A stretch of DNA of 64,000 nt from the NCBI RefSeq assembly GCF_004804275.1, contig NZ_STGI01000002.1, forward strand, positions 248,001 to 312,000. Direction: 5' to 3'. Position 1 is the first letter of the stretch. The number at the start of each line of letters is the position of its first letter. This document shows positions 8,214 to 16,850 of the stretch, one piece after another. The stretch comes from Herbaspirillum sp. ST 5-3. GTDB lineage: Bacteria > Pseudomonadota > Gammaproteobacteria > Burkholderiales > Burkholderiaceae_D. The position numbers and the translations under genes were made by a program. The notes beneath the pieces were generated by a model. It was not told where the DNA came from and made no database searches. It saw only the letters and a program-made list of their open reading frames with translations.

Positions 8214-11200
8214 CTACTTCTTGTACCAGTAGACTCGCCGGGTTCTCTTGGAGATGTTGGCATCCTTGTAGCAATTTTCGAGTGCAGAGGTGCAAGGAAT
8301 TGTCGACGTTTGCGGCGGCTGCCCTTCGGCCGACACACAACCGATGCAGAAGCCGACTTTCTTCGTGCCCGAGCTGTCGGTGATCGACACGACACCGCTT
8401 ACCGGTGAAGGTGGCAGTCCGCCGCCGTCGAGAGTCGTCGTCGTGGTCGTTCCGGTGAGCAAGCCCAGACTGTAGATTCGCGCAACGCCGAGCGTAGTTG
8501 TACAGGAATTTTCGTCCGGCTGGATGGCCTGATTAGTGCCGAAGTTTGTAACGCCACCGATGGTCAAGGGTGCATTGACCGACTTTTCGCCGGTTTGCAG
8601 GGTGTGGTAGTATCCGTGCCCCGAACCATCGTAGGCTGTGCTTGTGGCGTTAAACAGGTTAGTTTCCGTGATCGTCGCCTGTCCGCTCGCATCCTTGCCC
8701 GGCTTCATGTCTTTCAGCATGTACAAGCGATTGGTGACGCTGTACGAGCCGTTGGTATACAGGGGGTGTTCCCGGTCACCGGAACCAACCAGCACGGCAT
8801 CGTAAGAATCAGGATTCGTCGCCGATCCGATCGGAACCACGCTGGGTTGGAAAAGGAATTTGCGGGGAGTAGCTCCGGCATCGCATGTACCTGTGCCGCA
8901 TCCGAGCGCGGCAAGCTTGGTGACTTGCCAGCTTGACGGAGTCGATCCGCCAGTTGGCTCAAGGTCGACGCGCCATACATTGCCGCCAACGTCGACCGCA
9001 TACATGCGCTCCACGTAGCCGTCGTTGTCGCGGTCGAGCAGCGAAATGTCTGCCACGATGCTGTAATCCATTCCGGAGACCTGACGTGTTGCCGCTGCCG
9101 TCGGGCCCGCGCTCCACACCAGGCTGCCGTCGGTTGCGTCCAGCACAAACACGCCACGGCCCATGGTATCGGCCGTTGGGGGTTCGCTGTCCTGCGTCGT
9201 GCTGTAGCCCGCGCCGAATACCAGCACGGGGTGCGCATAACCTTTCACGATGGCGAGGCGCGGGCGCGACCAGGTTTGCCCGAGTTCGCCCATGCCGGAA
9301 TCGCTATAGGACTTTTTCCACAATACCCGCGGACTTGCCGGTGTAGTTACATCGAGTGCGTAGATGAAACGTCCGCCACGCCGCATGGTGAGATAGATGT
9401 AGGCGTGCGCGATGGTGCCGTCGGAATTGAGCTTCTGGTACATCCCGGTCGGACCGTCGACGAAGTAGTCTTTAGGCTGCGGGTGCAGATCTTCGTCCGT
9501 GTTGGCCAGCTTCAACGGTGGAGTGTTGTCGCGCTGGCGCTTGAGCTTGCCATAGAATTCCGGCAGTACCAAGCTCCACAGCTCGCTACCGGCCGGCACG
9601 CTGCCGATGGCGGCTGTCTGGTTGCCGTTCACTGCGTGGAATACGCCGTCGTTGCTGCCATAGTAAACTACGACCGATTCCGTTTGGCCGCCATAGCTGA
9701 TGACCACCGGGCGAGAATGCAACACGTCGCCATGAATCGATGGTCTCACAGTCACGCCGCCGGGACCGCTCTCGTCGCCCTTGTTGTCTGCACCACGCAC
9801 CCAGTTGATCAGATTAGTGCGATCGCTGTCCGAGGATACGCCCAGCATGGCCTGCGTGATCGCGGTGTTACTGGTGGCGAAGAGATTGGCGGTATTGGTC
9901 AAGTCGGCGTTGCAGCTAGTGCCACCCGGGCAATAGGTGTAAAGCCGACGCGGATTGGAGCTGGAACCGGCAGCGCTGGAATAGTTGCTGTTCAGGTTAT
10001 CGATGCGGAGCCGTTGCGCTGCACCGCCTTTTTCAACCACCTCGCCATCCGGAGAGTCGTAGCCGAGGCCGGCTCCTTGCGGCTTGTTTTTCCAGAAGCC
10101 GCCATTGTTATCCGGGGATGTCGTCGTGTTCTTGACAGTCCAGAAACTGACGGCGTTCGGCGAAATGAAACCGGTACCGGCAGAACTGATTGCGGATTCC
10201 CCGGTTTTGTCTGCAAGCCGCAGCACACCCGACGAATCCAGTTTGAACTGGTATTGCTTCAGATTGCCCACCCAGCGCGGGTTTCCGTCGGCGTCCGGAC
10301 GGAACATGCCCATGTAAATCTGGTTCAGGAAAGTCCCCTGTGTGTTCACGCTGACAGGCAGACTCGACGATGCGAACTGGCTGTTAATCGCGAGCACTTC
10401 ATTCAGGATCTTCGTCAGAGCGGTGCTGATCTCACTGTAGCTGGATGTCGCAAAATATTTGCCGCCGCCGACGTTTGCCATGCTGTTGAGCAGAGCAGGA
10501 TAGTCCGACTTGCAGCTCGGGCCGAGCAGGCCGACCGTGTAGGTCTTGATGTTGCGCGAGCCTCCCGCGTGGCCGTCGAGATCAATCTGAAACATGTAGC
10601 GGGTCCACTCGTCGGCGTACAGACCGGACGAGTCGGTATGGTTGCCCATCGAGTAGGAGCCGCAGGAGAACGCCGGGCTGGTGACCGTCGCGCAGGTCGT
10701 GCCTGAGCTGAAAGGGCTGTAGCCGAAAGTTCCGTAGCATCCCGACTGAATCGTGATATTTGTCTTCAGGGCAGCGGTGATGCCGGGAGCGGTGTTCAGC
10801 GATGCGCTTGGACTTGTACTGCCGCCATCGCCTGGCGTACCGCTGTTCTGGAAAGCGTTGCCGATGAAAACGACATAGTTCTTCTGGCAAGAGCCGCTGC
10901 TCGGCGCAGTATAACGGGTTCCCGACAGCCCAGTGCTGCCGGCGAAGTAGGCCCATGCCTCCTGGATCACGGCGGCGGTCGCTTCACCGCTTGCCTTGAT
11001 GTTGTACTGGGAATTGCCCGATGTGACCCATTGCCTGATCCAGGCTTTCAGGCTTGCCTTGTTGGCGGCCGTCATGGGTACCAACGCCTTGACCAGGCAG
11101 CCACCGTTGCCGCCGCTTGCGCAGCCATAGCTCGTGCCGTAGCTTGCGTTATACATCATCATCCCGATATTGACTTTGGCGCTGCCGTCTGCATTTACGT

Positions 11201-11465
11201 CGAGCGCGTTGATGACGTTGTAGATGGCGCACTGTTCTATGCCGCCGGCTGTGCTGTTCAGCGATGGCGCCGTGCCATCGTCGTCATAGGTGCAGTTGCC
11301 CGAGCTGGCGGAAAAATTGGCGGCATTGTCCAGGATGATCAGCAAATTGGGGGCGGTACCGGCGACATTGCCATCGTAGATGTCGATGTCGTCGGCTCGG
11401 CCGGCCACGGGCGAGATCAGCAGTGCGGCGAGCAGGCTGGCCTGAATAAAACGCATCGTTTTCAT
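8214..11465 (-). CDS. pilY1: Type IV pilus tip/assembly protein PilY1
   Basis: The 1083-residue protein is the last gene of the minor-pilin operon. It has a signal peptide (MKTMRFIQASLLAALL to about residue 25), a von Willebrand A-like N-terminal half beginning APNLLIILDNAANFS, and a C-terminal beta-propeller with a DRDNDGY calcium loop at about residue 810, the PilY1 hallmark. The usual DxSxS metal-binding motif is replaced by DNAANFS. PilY1 primes pilus assembly and sits at the pilus tip. ATG 11465 follows a GGGAGGGAAC box, so the upstream open frame to 11738 is not used. It lies 80 bases downstream of pilX. Confidence 0.93.
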   Translation of the reverse strand: MKTMRFIQASLLAALLISPVAGRADDIDIYDGNVAGTAPNLLIILDNAANFSASSGNCTYDDDGTAPSLNSTAGGIEQCAIYNVINALDVNADGSAKVNIGMMMYNASYGTSYGCASGGNGGCLVKALVPMTAANKASLKAWIRQWVTSGNSQYNIKASGEATAAVIQEAWAYFAGSTGLSGTRYTAPSSGSCQKNYVVFIGNAFQNSGTPGDGGSTSPSASLNTAPGITAALKTNITIQSGCYGTFGYSPFSSGTTCATVTSPAFSCGSYSMGNHTDSSGLYADEWTRYMFQIDLDGHAGGSRNIKTYTVGLLGPSCKSDYPALLNSMANVGGGKYFATSSYSEISTALTKILNEVLAINSQFASSSLPVSVNTQGTFLNQIYMGMFRPDADGNPRWVGNLKQYQFKLDSSGVLRLADKTGESAISSAGTGFISPNAVSFWTVKNTTTSPDNNGGFWKNKPQGAGLGYDSPDGEVVEKGGAAQRLRIDNLNSNYSSAAGSSSNPRRLYTYCPGGTSCNADLTNTANLFATSNTAITQAMLGVSSDSDRTNLINWVRGADNKGDESGPGGVTVRPSIHGDVLHSRPVVISYGGQTESVVVYYGSNDGVFHAVNGNQTAAIGSVPAGSELWSLVLPEFYGKLKRQRDNTPPLKLANTDEDLHPQPKDYFVDGPTGMYQKLNSDGTIAHAYIYLTMRRGGRFIYALDVTTPASPRVLWKKSYSDSGMGELGQTWSRPRLAIVKGYAHPVLVFGAGYSTTQDSEPPTADTMGRGVFVLDATDGSLVWSAGPTAAATRQVSGMDYSIVADISLLDRDNDGYVERMYAVDVGGNVWRVDLEPTGGSTPSSWQVTKLAALGCGTGTCDAGATPRKFLFQPSVVPIGSATNPDSYDAVLVGSGDREHPLYTNGSYSVTNRLYMLKDMKPGKDASGQATITETNLFNATSTAYDGSGHGYYHTLQTGEKSVNAPLTIGGVTNFGTNQAIQPDENSCTTTLGVARIYSLGLLTGTTTTTTLDGGGLPPSPVSGVVSITDSSGTKKVGFCIGCVSAEGQPPQTSTIPCTSALENCYKDANISKRTRRVYWYKK

Positions 11466-11545
11466 GATAGTTCCCTCCCAGGCGCCGAGGCGCCGATTTT
11501 CTTTCTTGAAGTTCGACGTTGCGGAGATCGTTTGTCGATGGCGGA

Positions 11546-12076
11546 TCAGCATCCGGAATCCCGACCTGCCCGAATGAGAACACCTTGCACGATGGTGGTC
11601 TTCGCACCGCTGTTGGTGTCGGCGACGTCCGCCTGGATTTCCCACAGATCCTGATTGCACAAGGCTTGCTGACCTATCTGCCTTTCTTGCGCGCCGTCCA
11701 TGTGCGTCACGCTTGAAACGTCGGAGTCGCCGAGGCAATACGCATCCTCGGGATGTGCGTTGATATCAAGACTTTCCCGTGGTACCTCGCTCGTATTGCC
11801 GCAAACGGGCGGGGAAACATTGACCGTATAAGTGGCAGATCCCATCGGCACAGTAATGGTCTGGGCAGCGGGGGTGGTGTTGTAATCAGTGGAGAGAACC
11901 TGTTCGATCGCTTGTTGCGCGGCCGCCGTAGTTTCTCCCTGGATCTGCATGTTTCCGGTGATGCGCAGGTTTGTGGTACTGGAGCGAATCGAGGATACGA
12001 CCAGCAAGGTGAGCACAACTAGCATGATCATGCTGACCACCAGGGCGGCGCCGGTTTGTGTACGTTTCTTGTTCAT
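11546..12076 (-). CDS. pilX: Minor pilin PilX
   Basis: The 176-residue protein starts MNKKRTQTG followed by the hydrophobic helix AALVVSMIMLVVLTLLVVSS, a class III/prepilin-type leader cleaved after Gly9, without the usual Glu5. A conserved segment NLRITGNMQIQGETTAAAQQAIEQ follows, typical of PilX N-terminal domains. It forms part of the pilus-initiation complex with PilV, PilW, FimT/FimU, PilE and PilY1. Its ATG overlaps the pilW stop by 4 bases, indicating translational coupling. Confidence 0.93.
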   Translation of the reverse strand: MNKKRTQTGAALVVSMIMLVVLTLLVVSSIRSSTTNLRITGNMQIQGETTAAAQQAIEQVLSTDYNTTPAAQTITVPMGSATYTVNVSPPVCGNTSEVPRESLDINAHPEDAYCLGDSDVSSVTHMDGAQERQIGQQALCNQDLWEIQADVADTNSGAKTTIVQGVLIRAGRDSGC

Positions 12077-13167
12077 GATAACGGCCTCCGTCCACTCGGA
12101 TTGGTGGCACGAATGACTTCAGAAAAAACACGACGCTTGTAGCTGTCGTGAAATGGTCCTACTGTCCCGGCCGTGCCGAGGCTGTAGGTCTTTTTATCGT
12201 CGTAGGTTAGGGTGCGTTCGGTATTGCGGGCCAGCAGATTGACCCGGATCGTCATGATGTTGCCCCAGTCTGCCGCGGTCATCGCCACGCCGGCATCGGT
12301 ATTGGTGCCGGTGGTGTAGTAGTTCGCCGAACCGTCCGGGCTGGTCTCGGAATCGATCCCGTAGTCCAGTTGCATGTTTTCGATACCTTCAGCCAGTGCA
12401 ACCGTCGTGAACGCGGCCGCGCCTCCCGAGACAGTCAGCTCCATGCGTTTGAGCGTTGGGATCGAGGTGCCGCCGTCGTCCGTGCTGCCATTGCATGTGG
12501 TCCCGCTGGCCGGCACATTGCACGGGCTGACGAAATAGATATGCACAGCATAGGCGCGCAATGGCGCGGTGCCCCCGGTTCGTCTTTTCAGCGTGAACAC
12601 GCTGGTGTCCGAGCCGCTTCCAACGACGAAGGCCATCGTGTTGGAGACATTGATGCCGGATTGCAGATATGGCTGGCCCGCGACCGCGCTGGCGACGTCA
12701 ACGGTTGACGTCTCCGCATGCCGCACTATCAGGATGTCGGTGCCGGAGACATGATTTCCGTTTGCCAGGCAGGCGGATAAAGGCGATGGCACCGTGGCGG
12801 GCGAATCGTAGCCCTGAATCGGCAAGCTGATCGCACTGGCCAGGGTTGCGATAGTCTTGTCGCACGGATCAACTATGGTGGTTGGTGCCGGCACGTTGTA
12901 GAACTCGCCGTAGAAGCCTGCCAGCTCGACGTCTTCCCGCAGTACCTGCGACGCGTAGCGTCCGTTTTCGATTTGTCGGCTGGCCTTGTCGAGTTCGGTC
13001 GATGCGCTGCTTTGCTGGGCGATCAAGGAGGTGATTCCGGCCATCAGCATGAGGCCGATGGTCACCGAAATCATCAATTCCACCAGCGACAGGCCGGACT
13101 GACGATTGAGGCGTCCCGCATGTGGCGGATGCGAGGAGCGAACTAGCTCGGGTGTATGGTTATCCAT
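12073..13167 (-). CDS. pilW: Minor pilin PilW
   Basis: The 364-residue product has a prepilin motif RQSG|LSLVELMISVTIG at about residues 23-36, with the conserved Glu at position 5 of the mature helix. The rest is a large periplasmic domain with three or more cysteines, as in the PilW family. It is 18 bases after pilV and overlaps pilX. Its function is as part of the minor-pilin priming complex in the inner membrane and pilus tip. Confidence 0.93.
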   Translation of the reverse strand: MDNHTPELVRSSHPPHAGRLNRQSGLSLVELMISVTIGLMLMAGITSLIAQQSSASTELDKASRQIENGRYASQVLREDVELAGFYGEFYNVPAPTTIVDPCDKTIATLASAISLPIQGYDSPATVPSPLSACLANGNHVSGTDILIVRHAETSTVDVASAVAGQPYLQSGINVSNTMAFVVGSGSDTSVFTLKRRTGGTAPLRAYAVHIYFVSPCNVPASGTTCNGSTDDGGTSIPTLKRMELTVSGGAAAFTTVALAEGIENMQLDYGIDSETSPDGSANYYTTGTNTDAGVAMTAADWGNIMTIRVNLLARNTERTLTYDDKKTYSLGTAGTVGPFHDSYKRRVFSEVIRATNPSGRRPLS

Positions 13168-13185
13168 GGCAGTCAGTGCATTCAG

Positions 13186-13779
13186 TCAGGGCGCAAATGT
13201 CAGAGTAACGCTTACCACGCGTCGCCATTTTTCATCACCGTAGTTCCCTTTTGCGCAGGCCCATGAATCGGGCGGCGCGCTTGTCTTGCCCAGTCCCTGC
13301 CAGGACACGCTGACTTGATAGACGCTGGTGGTTGCATCGTAGGTGACGCAACCGCGTGCACCGTTCATGGCGCCGACGTTGGTATTTGCATCGGTTCCCT
13401 GAACGACCTCGGCCGCGCCGGTGAGCAGGCTGCTCCATTCATCCATGTCTCGCACGGCGGTTGCCTGCTGTGTGGCATTGCCGGATGCGCAGGCAGGCGT
13501 GGCGGTGGCTGAGGTGCCCAAGTAGGGTGTTCCCGCGGTCGCGTCGGTGGTGAATGCATAGCAGTCGGCGACCAGACGGTTGGCCTGGATGCGCGACACC
13601 ATGTCTTGCAGCAGCACGAGCGCCTGGGCGCGCTGATAGGATTCCGCTTCGGAGCGGTGTCCATGCATCATGGTGCCGGCAAGACCGAGCAGGCCGAGCA
13701 GCAGGATGGCCATGGTGACCAGGACCTCAATCATGCTGAAGCCGGATCGGGAGCGCACGCTGTAGTCTTGGCTTTTCAT
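13186..13779 (-). CDS. pilV: Minor pilin PilV
   Basis: The 197-residue protein carries the prepilin motif RSG|FSMIEVLVTMAILLLG (residues 11-28), with Glu5 intact, followed by HRSEAESYQRAQALVLLQDM, the typical PilV N-terminal stretch. The start codon shares one base with the fimT stop (TGATG), so translation is coupled. It belongs to the pilus tip complex. Confidence 0.93.
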   Translation of the reverse strand: MKSQDYSVRSRSGFSMIEVLVTMAILLLGLLGLAGTMMHGHRSEAESYQRAQALVLLQDMVSRIQANRLVADCYAFTTDATAGTPYLGTSATATPACASGNATQQATAVRDMDEWSSLLTGAAEVVQGTDANTNVGAMNGARGCVTYDATTSVYQVSVSWQGLGKTSAPPDSWACAKGNYGDEKWRRVVSVTLTFAP

Positions 13780-14264
13780 CAGCAGGCTCCAGTCTTGCTA
13801 TTGGGCAGGCCGCTGAGGCTGACGCTGACGCAGCGCGTGCGTGAACTGCCGCTGATTGCAAACGTCGGGACCGTAGTCCCCTGGACTCGACCGTTGCCGC
13901 CATACGTGACGCTGGTGACCGAGCTGGTAATGCTGACGGCACTGCTGTAGGCAGCCTGCCTGCCGAGTGTGGTGGTGGTGCCACCGCTGGTGACGGTTAC
14001 GGTCCAGCCGTCTTTCCAGTCGCTCGATGCAGGAGTCACGACGACATTGGTATTGCGCTTGATGGCCTCGCTGCGCGCCAGCACAAGCATGGCGGTCACA
14101 TCAAATGACGCTGTGCCGACTGCCTGATTCTTGATGAAGTCCACCAGCGACGGCATGCCGATGCTCATCAGGACCGCAGCGATGCTCACGGTCACCAGCA
14201 GTTCGACCAGGGTAAAACCGCTGTGCCGGATTGTCGATTTTCCCGAATGTGCTGTGCTTGTCAT
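13779..14264 (-). CDS. fimT: GspH/FimT family pseudopilin
   Basis: The 161-residue protein has the prepilin cleavage site RHSG|FTLVELLVTVSIAAVL and then a GspH-like domain with the usual LARSEAIKRN helix near residue 60. ATG 14264 is preferred over the upstream TTG at 14273 that abuts the pilE stop. Two cysteines near the C-terminus probably form a disulfide. FimT/FimU proteins help start the pilus and, in some species, bind DNA for natural transformation; which role applies here is unknown. Confidence 0.9.
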   Translation of the reverse strand: MTSTAHSGKSTIRHSGFTLVELLVTVSIAAVLMSIGMPSLVDFIKNQAVGTASFDVTAMLVLARSEAIKRNTNVVVTPASSDWKDGWTVTVTSGGTTTTLGRQAAYSSAVSITSSVTSVTYGGNGRVQGTTVPTFAISGSSRTRCVSVSLSGLPNSKTGAC

Positions 14265-14273
14265 GATAGGCAA

Positions 14274-14681
14274 TCACCAGCAGGCGGTAACGGTGCTTGA
14301 GCCGCTGATGCTTTTTGTCCCGTTCTGCGTCAGAGTCAGAGTTCCGCAGGCGGCGTCGGCGGTTGACTGGCTGCCGCTCGGCGTGGCGGTAATGGTGTAG
14401 GTCGGCGGTGCGGTGCCCGTGGTGATCGAGATGGTGTAGTAGCGGGAAACGTCGGACGGCGTGCCGAGCAGGAGACTTGAGTCGTTGGTATATTGCCGAT
14501 TGTCGAGCAAGTACTGCTCTTCCCGGTTGGCGAGCGAAAACATGAAGCTTTCGGCGGCTGCGCGATTCGATTTCGTGACATGCCTCGTGTATGCCGGATA
14601 GGCAACGCCCGCCAGAATCCCGACAACTGCAACGGCAACCATCAATTCAATCAGGCTAAAACCGGTGCGGCGGTTTCGCAT
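14274..14681 (-). CDS. pilE: PilE-type minor pilin
   Basis: The 135-residue protein is the first gene of the minor-pilin operon. The leader MRNRRTG is cut before FSLIELMVAVAVVGILAGVAYP, with Glu5 intact. A conserved NREEQYLLDNRQYT segment and two C-terminal cysteines (AACG...TVTACW) give the disulfide loop of PilE/ComE-like pilins. ATG 14681 has AAGGA 8 bases upstream; ATGs at 14699 and 14708 are alternatives and the open frame reaches 14999. The 211-bp gap to the divergent srkA gene should contain the operon promoter. Confidence 0.9.
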   Translation of the reverse strand: MRNRRTGFSLIELMVAVAVVGILAGVAYPAYTRHVTKSNRAAAESFMFSLANREEQYLLDNRQYTNDSSLLLGTPSDVSRYYTISITTGTAPPTYTITATPSGSQSTADAACGTLTLTQNGTKSISGSSTVTACW

Positions 14682-14892
14682 GCCGGGAGTCCTTGTCATT
14701 CTGTTCATGTCATGTGCTTTCGGGTATGCGGATAAGTGGCGAGAGATCAACATGTCTATAGGATATGAATGTGATGGCAATAGGCAACAAAAAGCGGATA
14801 GCAGGCAGTTTTCCCGGGATAAGCGGTTGCACTTCCGCGTTGCCTTTTCAACACGTTCTTGGCATACGTCCTTCCGCGTACAATGTCCGACG

Positions 14893-15885
14893 ATGAACAT
14901 CACCGCCTCCCACCCTTTCACCAGCCTGACTCCCGATTCAGTTCTTGCCGCTTTGGAAAGCATCGAGCTGTACGGCGACGGCCGCCTGCTTGCGCTCAAC
15001 AGCTACGAGAACCGGGTTTATCAAATTGGCATGGAGGATGGCCCGCCGCTTGTTGCCAAGTTTTACCGCCCGCAGCGCTGGAGCGATGCGGCCATTCTTG
15101 AAGAGCATGCGTTTGTTCAGGAGCTGGCCGAGCGGGAAATTCCCGTGGTGCCGGCGCTATCGCTGGCGGGAAAGGGAACGCTGCATCATTTCGAGGGATT
15201 CAGTTTTGCCGTCTTTCCCCGGCATGGCGGCCGCGCGCCGGAGCTGGACGACCGCGCGACGCTGGAGTGGATGGGGCGCTTCATCGGACGCATTCATGCA
15301 GTCGGCGCGTTGCAGCCGTTCCAGACGCGGCCAACGCTCGATGTGGCGAGCTTCGGGGAAGAGCCATACGAATACCTGCTGACACACGGTTTCATTCCGC
15401 CTGATCTGGTCGATGCATACCGCAGCGTCGTCACGCAGGCGCTGGATGGCGTACGGCGTTGCTATGACCGCGCCGGCGAGGTGCGCTACCTGCGCCTGCA
15501 TGGTGATTGCCATTGCGGCAACGTCCTCTGGACCGATGCCGGCCCGCATTTCGTCGATTTCGACGACAGCCGGATGGGGCCGGCGATCCAGGATCTATGG
15601 ATGTTGTTGTCGGGCGAGCGGACGGACATGGTGCGGCAACTGTCCGACCTGCTGGCGGGATATGAAGACTTCTTTGAATTCAACGAACGGGAATTGCATC
15701 TGGTCGAGGCGCTGCGCACGCTGCGCCTGATTCACTATGCCGCATGGCTGGCGCGGCGCTGGGATGACCCGGCTTTTCCCGCAGCCTTCCCGTGGTTCAA
15801 CACTCAGCGCTACTGGCAGGACCGCATCCTCGAACTGCGCGAACAGATCGCGCTGATGGATGAACCGCCGCTGTGGCAGGGCTGA
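14893..15885 (+). CDS. srkA: Stress response kinase A (YihE/RdoA family Ser/Thr kinase)
   Basis: The 330-residue protein follows the SrkA family in length and motifs: Lys56 in PLVAKFYRP, catalytic Asp205 and Asn210 in HGDCHCGN, and metal-binding Asp222 in FVDFDD. In E. coli this kinase protects against stress-induced death by acting against MazEF-type toxicity; whether that holds here is not shown, although a mazEF pair lies 26 kb away. It is a cytoplasmic protein. Start 14893 aligns with the family; the frame is open further upstream but that part overlaps the pilE leader. Confidence 0.92.
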   Translation: MNITASHPFTSLTPDSVLAALESIELYGDGRLLALNSYENRVYQIGMEDGPPLVAKFYRPQRWSDAAILEEHAFVQELAEREIPVVPALSLAGKGTLHHFEGFSFAVFPRHGGRAPELDDRATLEWMGRFIGRIHAVGALQPFQTRPTLDVASFGEEPYEYLLTHGFIPPDLVDAYRSVVTQALDGVRRCYDRAGEVRYLRLHGDCHCGNVLWTDAGPHFVDFDDSRMGPAIQDLWMLLSGERTDMVRQLSDLLAGYEDFFEFNERELHLVEALRTLRLIHYAAWLARRWDDPAFPAAFPWFNTQRYWQDRILELREQIALMDEPPLWQG

Positions 15886-15901
15886 ACACTCAGCGCCTGA
15901 A

Positions 15902-16240
15902 TCAGACCTTTTGCGCAGCGGCCGCGAGCGCGTCCAGATTCTCGATCAGCTTGTCGACCGTCGGCGCATTGTGCGCGGTCACGACCGCGTATTCGATTGC
16001 GTCGTCGCGTGCAGTCTTCGAGAAATACTTCAGCAGGTAGTCCGCATTTTCCACGCCGGGCTTGCCGCGCAGGTCGTCCCTTGCGAGCTTGCGCACATAC
16101 CAGACGGCATAGCCGTTCGACTCTTCGCAGCAATAGATTTCGACCGAGTGGAAAGGTCCGAGCGGATGCGTCTCCGGATCGGTATGCCAGATCACCTTGC
16201 GCCACAGGTGGCTCTTCTTGGTTTCAGGGATGGAATGCAT
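15902..16240 (-). CDS. Conserved small hypothetical protein (112 aa)
   Basis: ATG 16240 has AAAAGGAGC 6 bases upstream, which decides against the longer frame starting at 16261. The protein is soluble and rich in aromatic residues, with a CC pair in EIYCCEESNGYAVWYVRKLA and an Asp-rich DDAIEYAVVTAHN segment. No domain is recognised. It is the gene downstream of the Lrp regulator (33 bases from that stop) and may be in the same transcript. Confidence 0.75.
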   Translation of the reverse strand: MHSIPETKKSHLWRKVIWHTDPETHPLGPFHSVEIYCCEESNGYAVWYVRKLARDDLRGKPGVENADYLLKYFSKTARDDAIEYAVVTAHNAPTVDKLIENLDALAAAAQKV

Positions 16241-16272
16241 GATGTTGCTCCTTTTCGGCATGGGGTTGATTT

Positions 16273-16719
16273 CTAGATAGGGCTTCGATCAATGCGCTTG
16301 GTGAGGATAATCGAGGTCGAGGTCTGCCGCACGCCTTCGATGGCGCCGATCTGGTCGAGCAGCCGGTCGAGTTCACCGGTGGACTGGCAGCGCAGGGTGA
16401 GCATGTAGTCGACCGGGCCGCTGACGGCGCACAGGGTTTCCACTTCCGGCATTTTCTGCAGCACCTTGACCAGATTGGTCGCCTTGCGCGGGTCCATCAC
16501 GATGCCGACATAGGCGCGCACCGCCGGTTGATACAACTCCTGGTTCAGTCGCACGCCATAGCCGGCGATGATGCCGCGCTTTTCCAGATTGCCGATGCGC
16601 GCAATGGCGGTAGTGCGCGCAATATCGACCCGCTTGGCGATGGTGGAGGTCGGCATGCGTGCGTCATCCATCAGCAAGGCCAGGATCTTGTTGTCGATAT
16701 CATCGAGAGTCGGCTTCAT
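16273..16719 (-). CDS. Lrp/AsnC family transcriptional regulator
   Basis: The 148-residue protein has the two-part Lrp layout: an N-terminal winged helix (residues 5-60, opening LDDIDNKILALLMDDARM with recognition region RTTAIARIGNLEKRGII) and a C-terminal RAM/ligand-binding domain (65-145) containing VSGPVDYML. It is divergent from the lysine-catabolic enzymes with a 131-bp shared promoter region, so it is most likely their amino-acid-sensing activator or repressor (inferred). Confidence 0.93.
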   Translation of the reverse strand: MKPTLDDIDNKILALLMDDARMPTSTIAKRVDIARTTAIARIGNLEKRGIIAGYGVRLNQELYQPAVRAYVGIVMDPRKATNLVKVLQKMPEVETLCAVSGPVDYMLTLRCQSTGELDRLLDQIGAIEGVRQTSTSIILTKRIDRSPI

Positions 16720-16850
16720 CTTGTGCGATCTGTCCTGTCGTTTCGTCAGATTGTAGTTGAATCATACGTTATGACAACGCTTTGCTCCCTGTTTTCTGAC
16801 ATCGGGCAACTTTAGACTGAGGACATGTCCCCACAATGGAGGTTCGCGCC
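16720..16850. promoter_or_regulatory. Divergent promoter region, Lrp regulator and lysine dehydrogenase
   Basis: The 131 bp between the regulator start and the dehydrogenase start is AT-richer than its surroundings (for example TTGTAGTTGAATCATACG). It must contain both promoters and is the natural place for Lrp binding. No unambiguous Lrp site or -35/-10 pair was fixed by eye. A GGAGG box at 16838-16842 serves ATG 16851. Confidence 0.6.

Noticed and set aside
9231-10706. 491-codon plus-strand frame opposite pilY1
   Set aside because: PilY1 on the other strand has a signal peptide, family motifs and a strong ribosome site; the opposite frame matches nothing and is a high-GC shadow.
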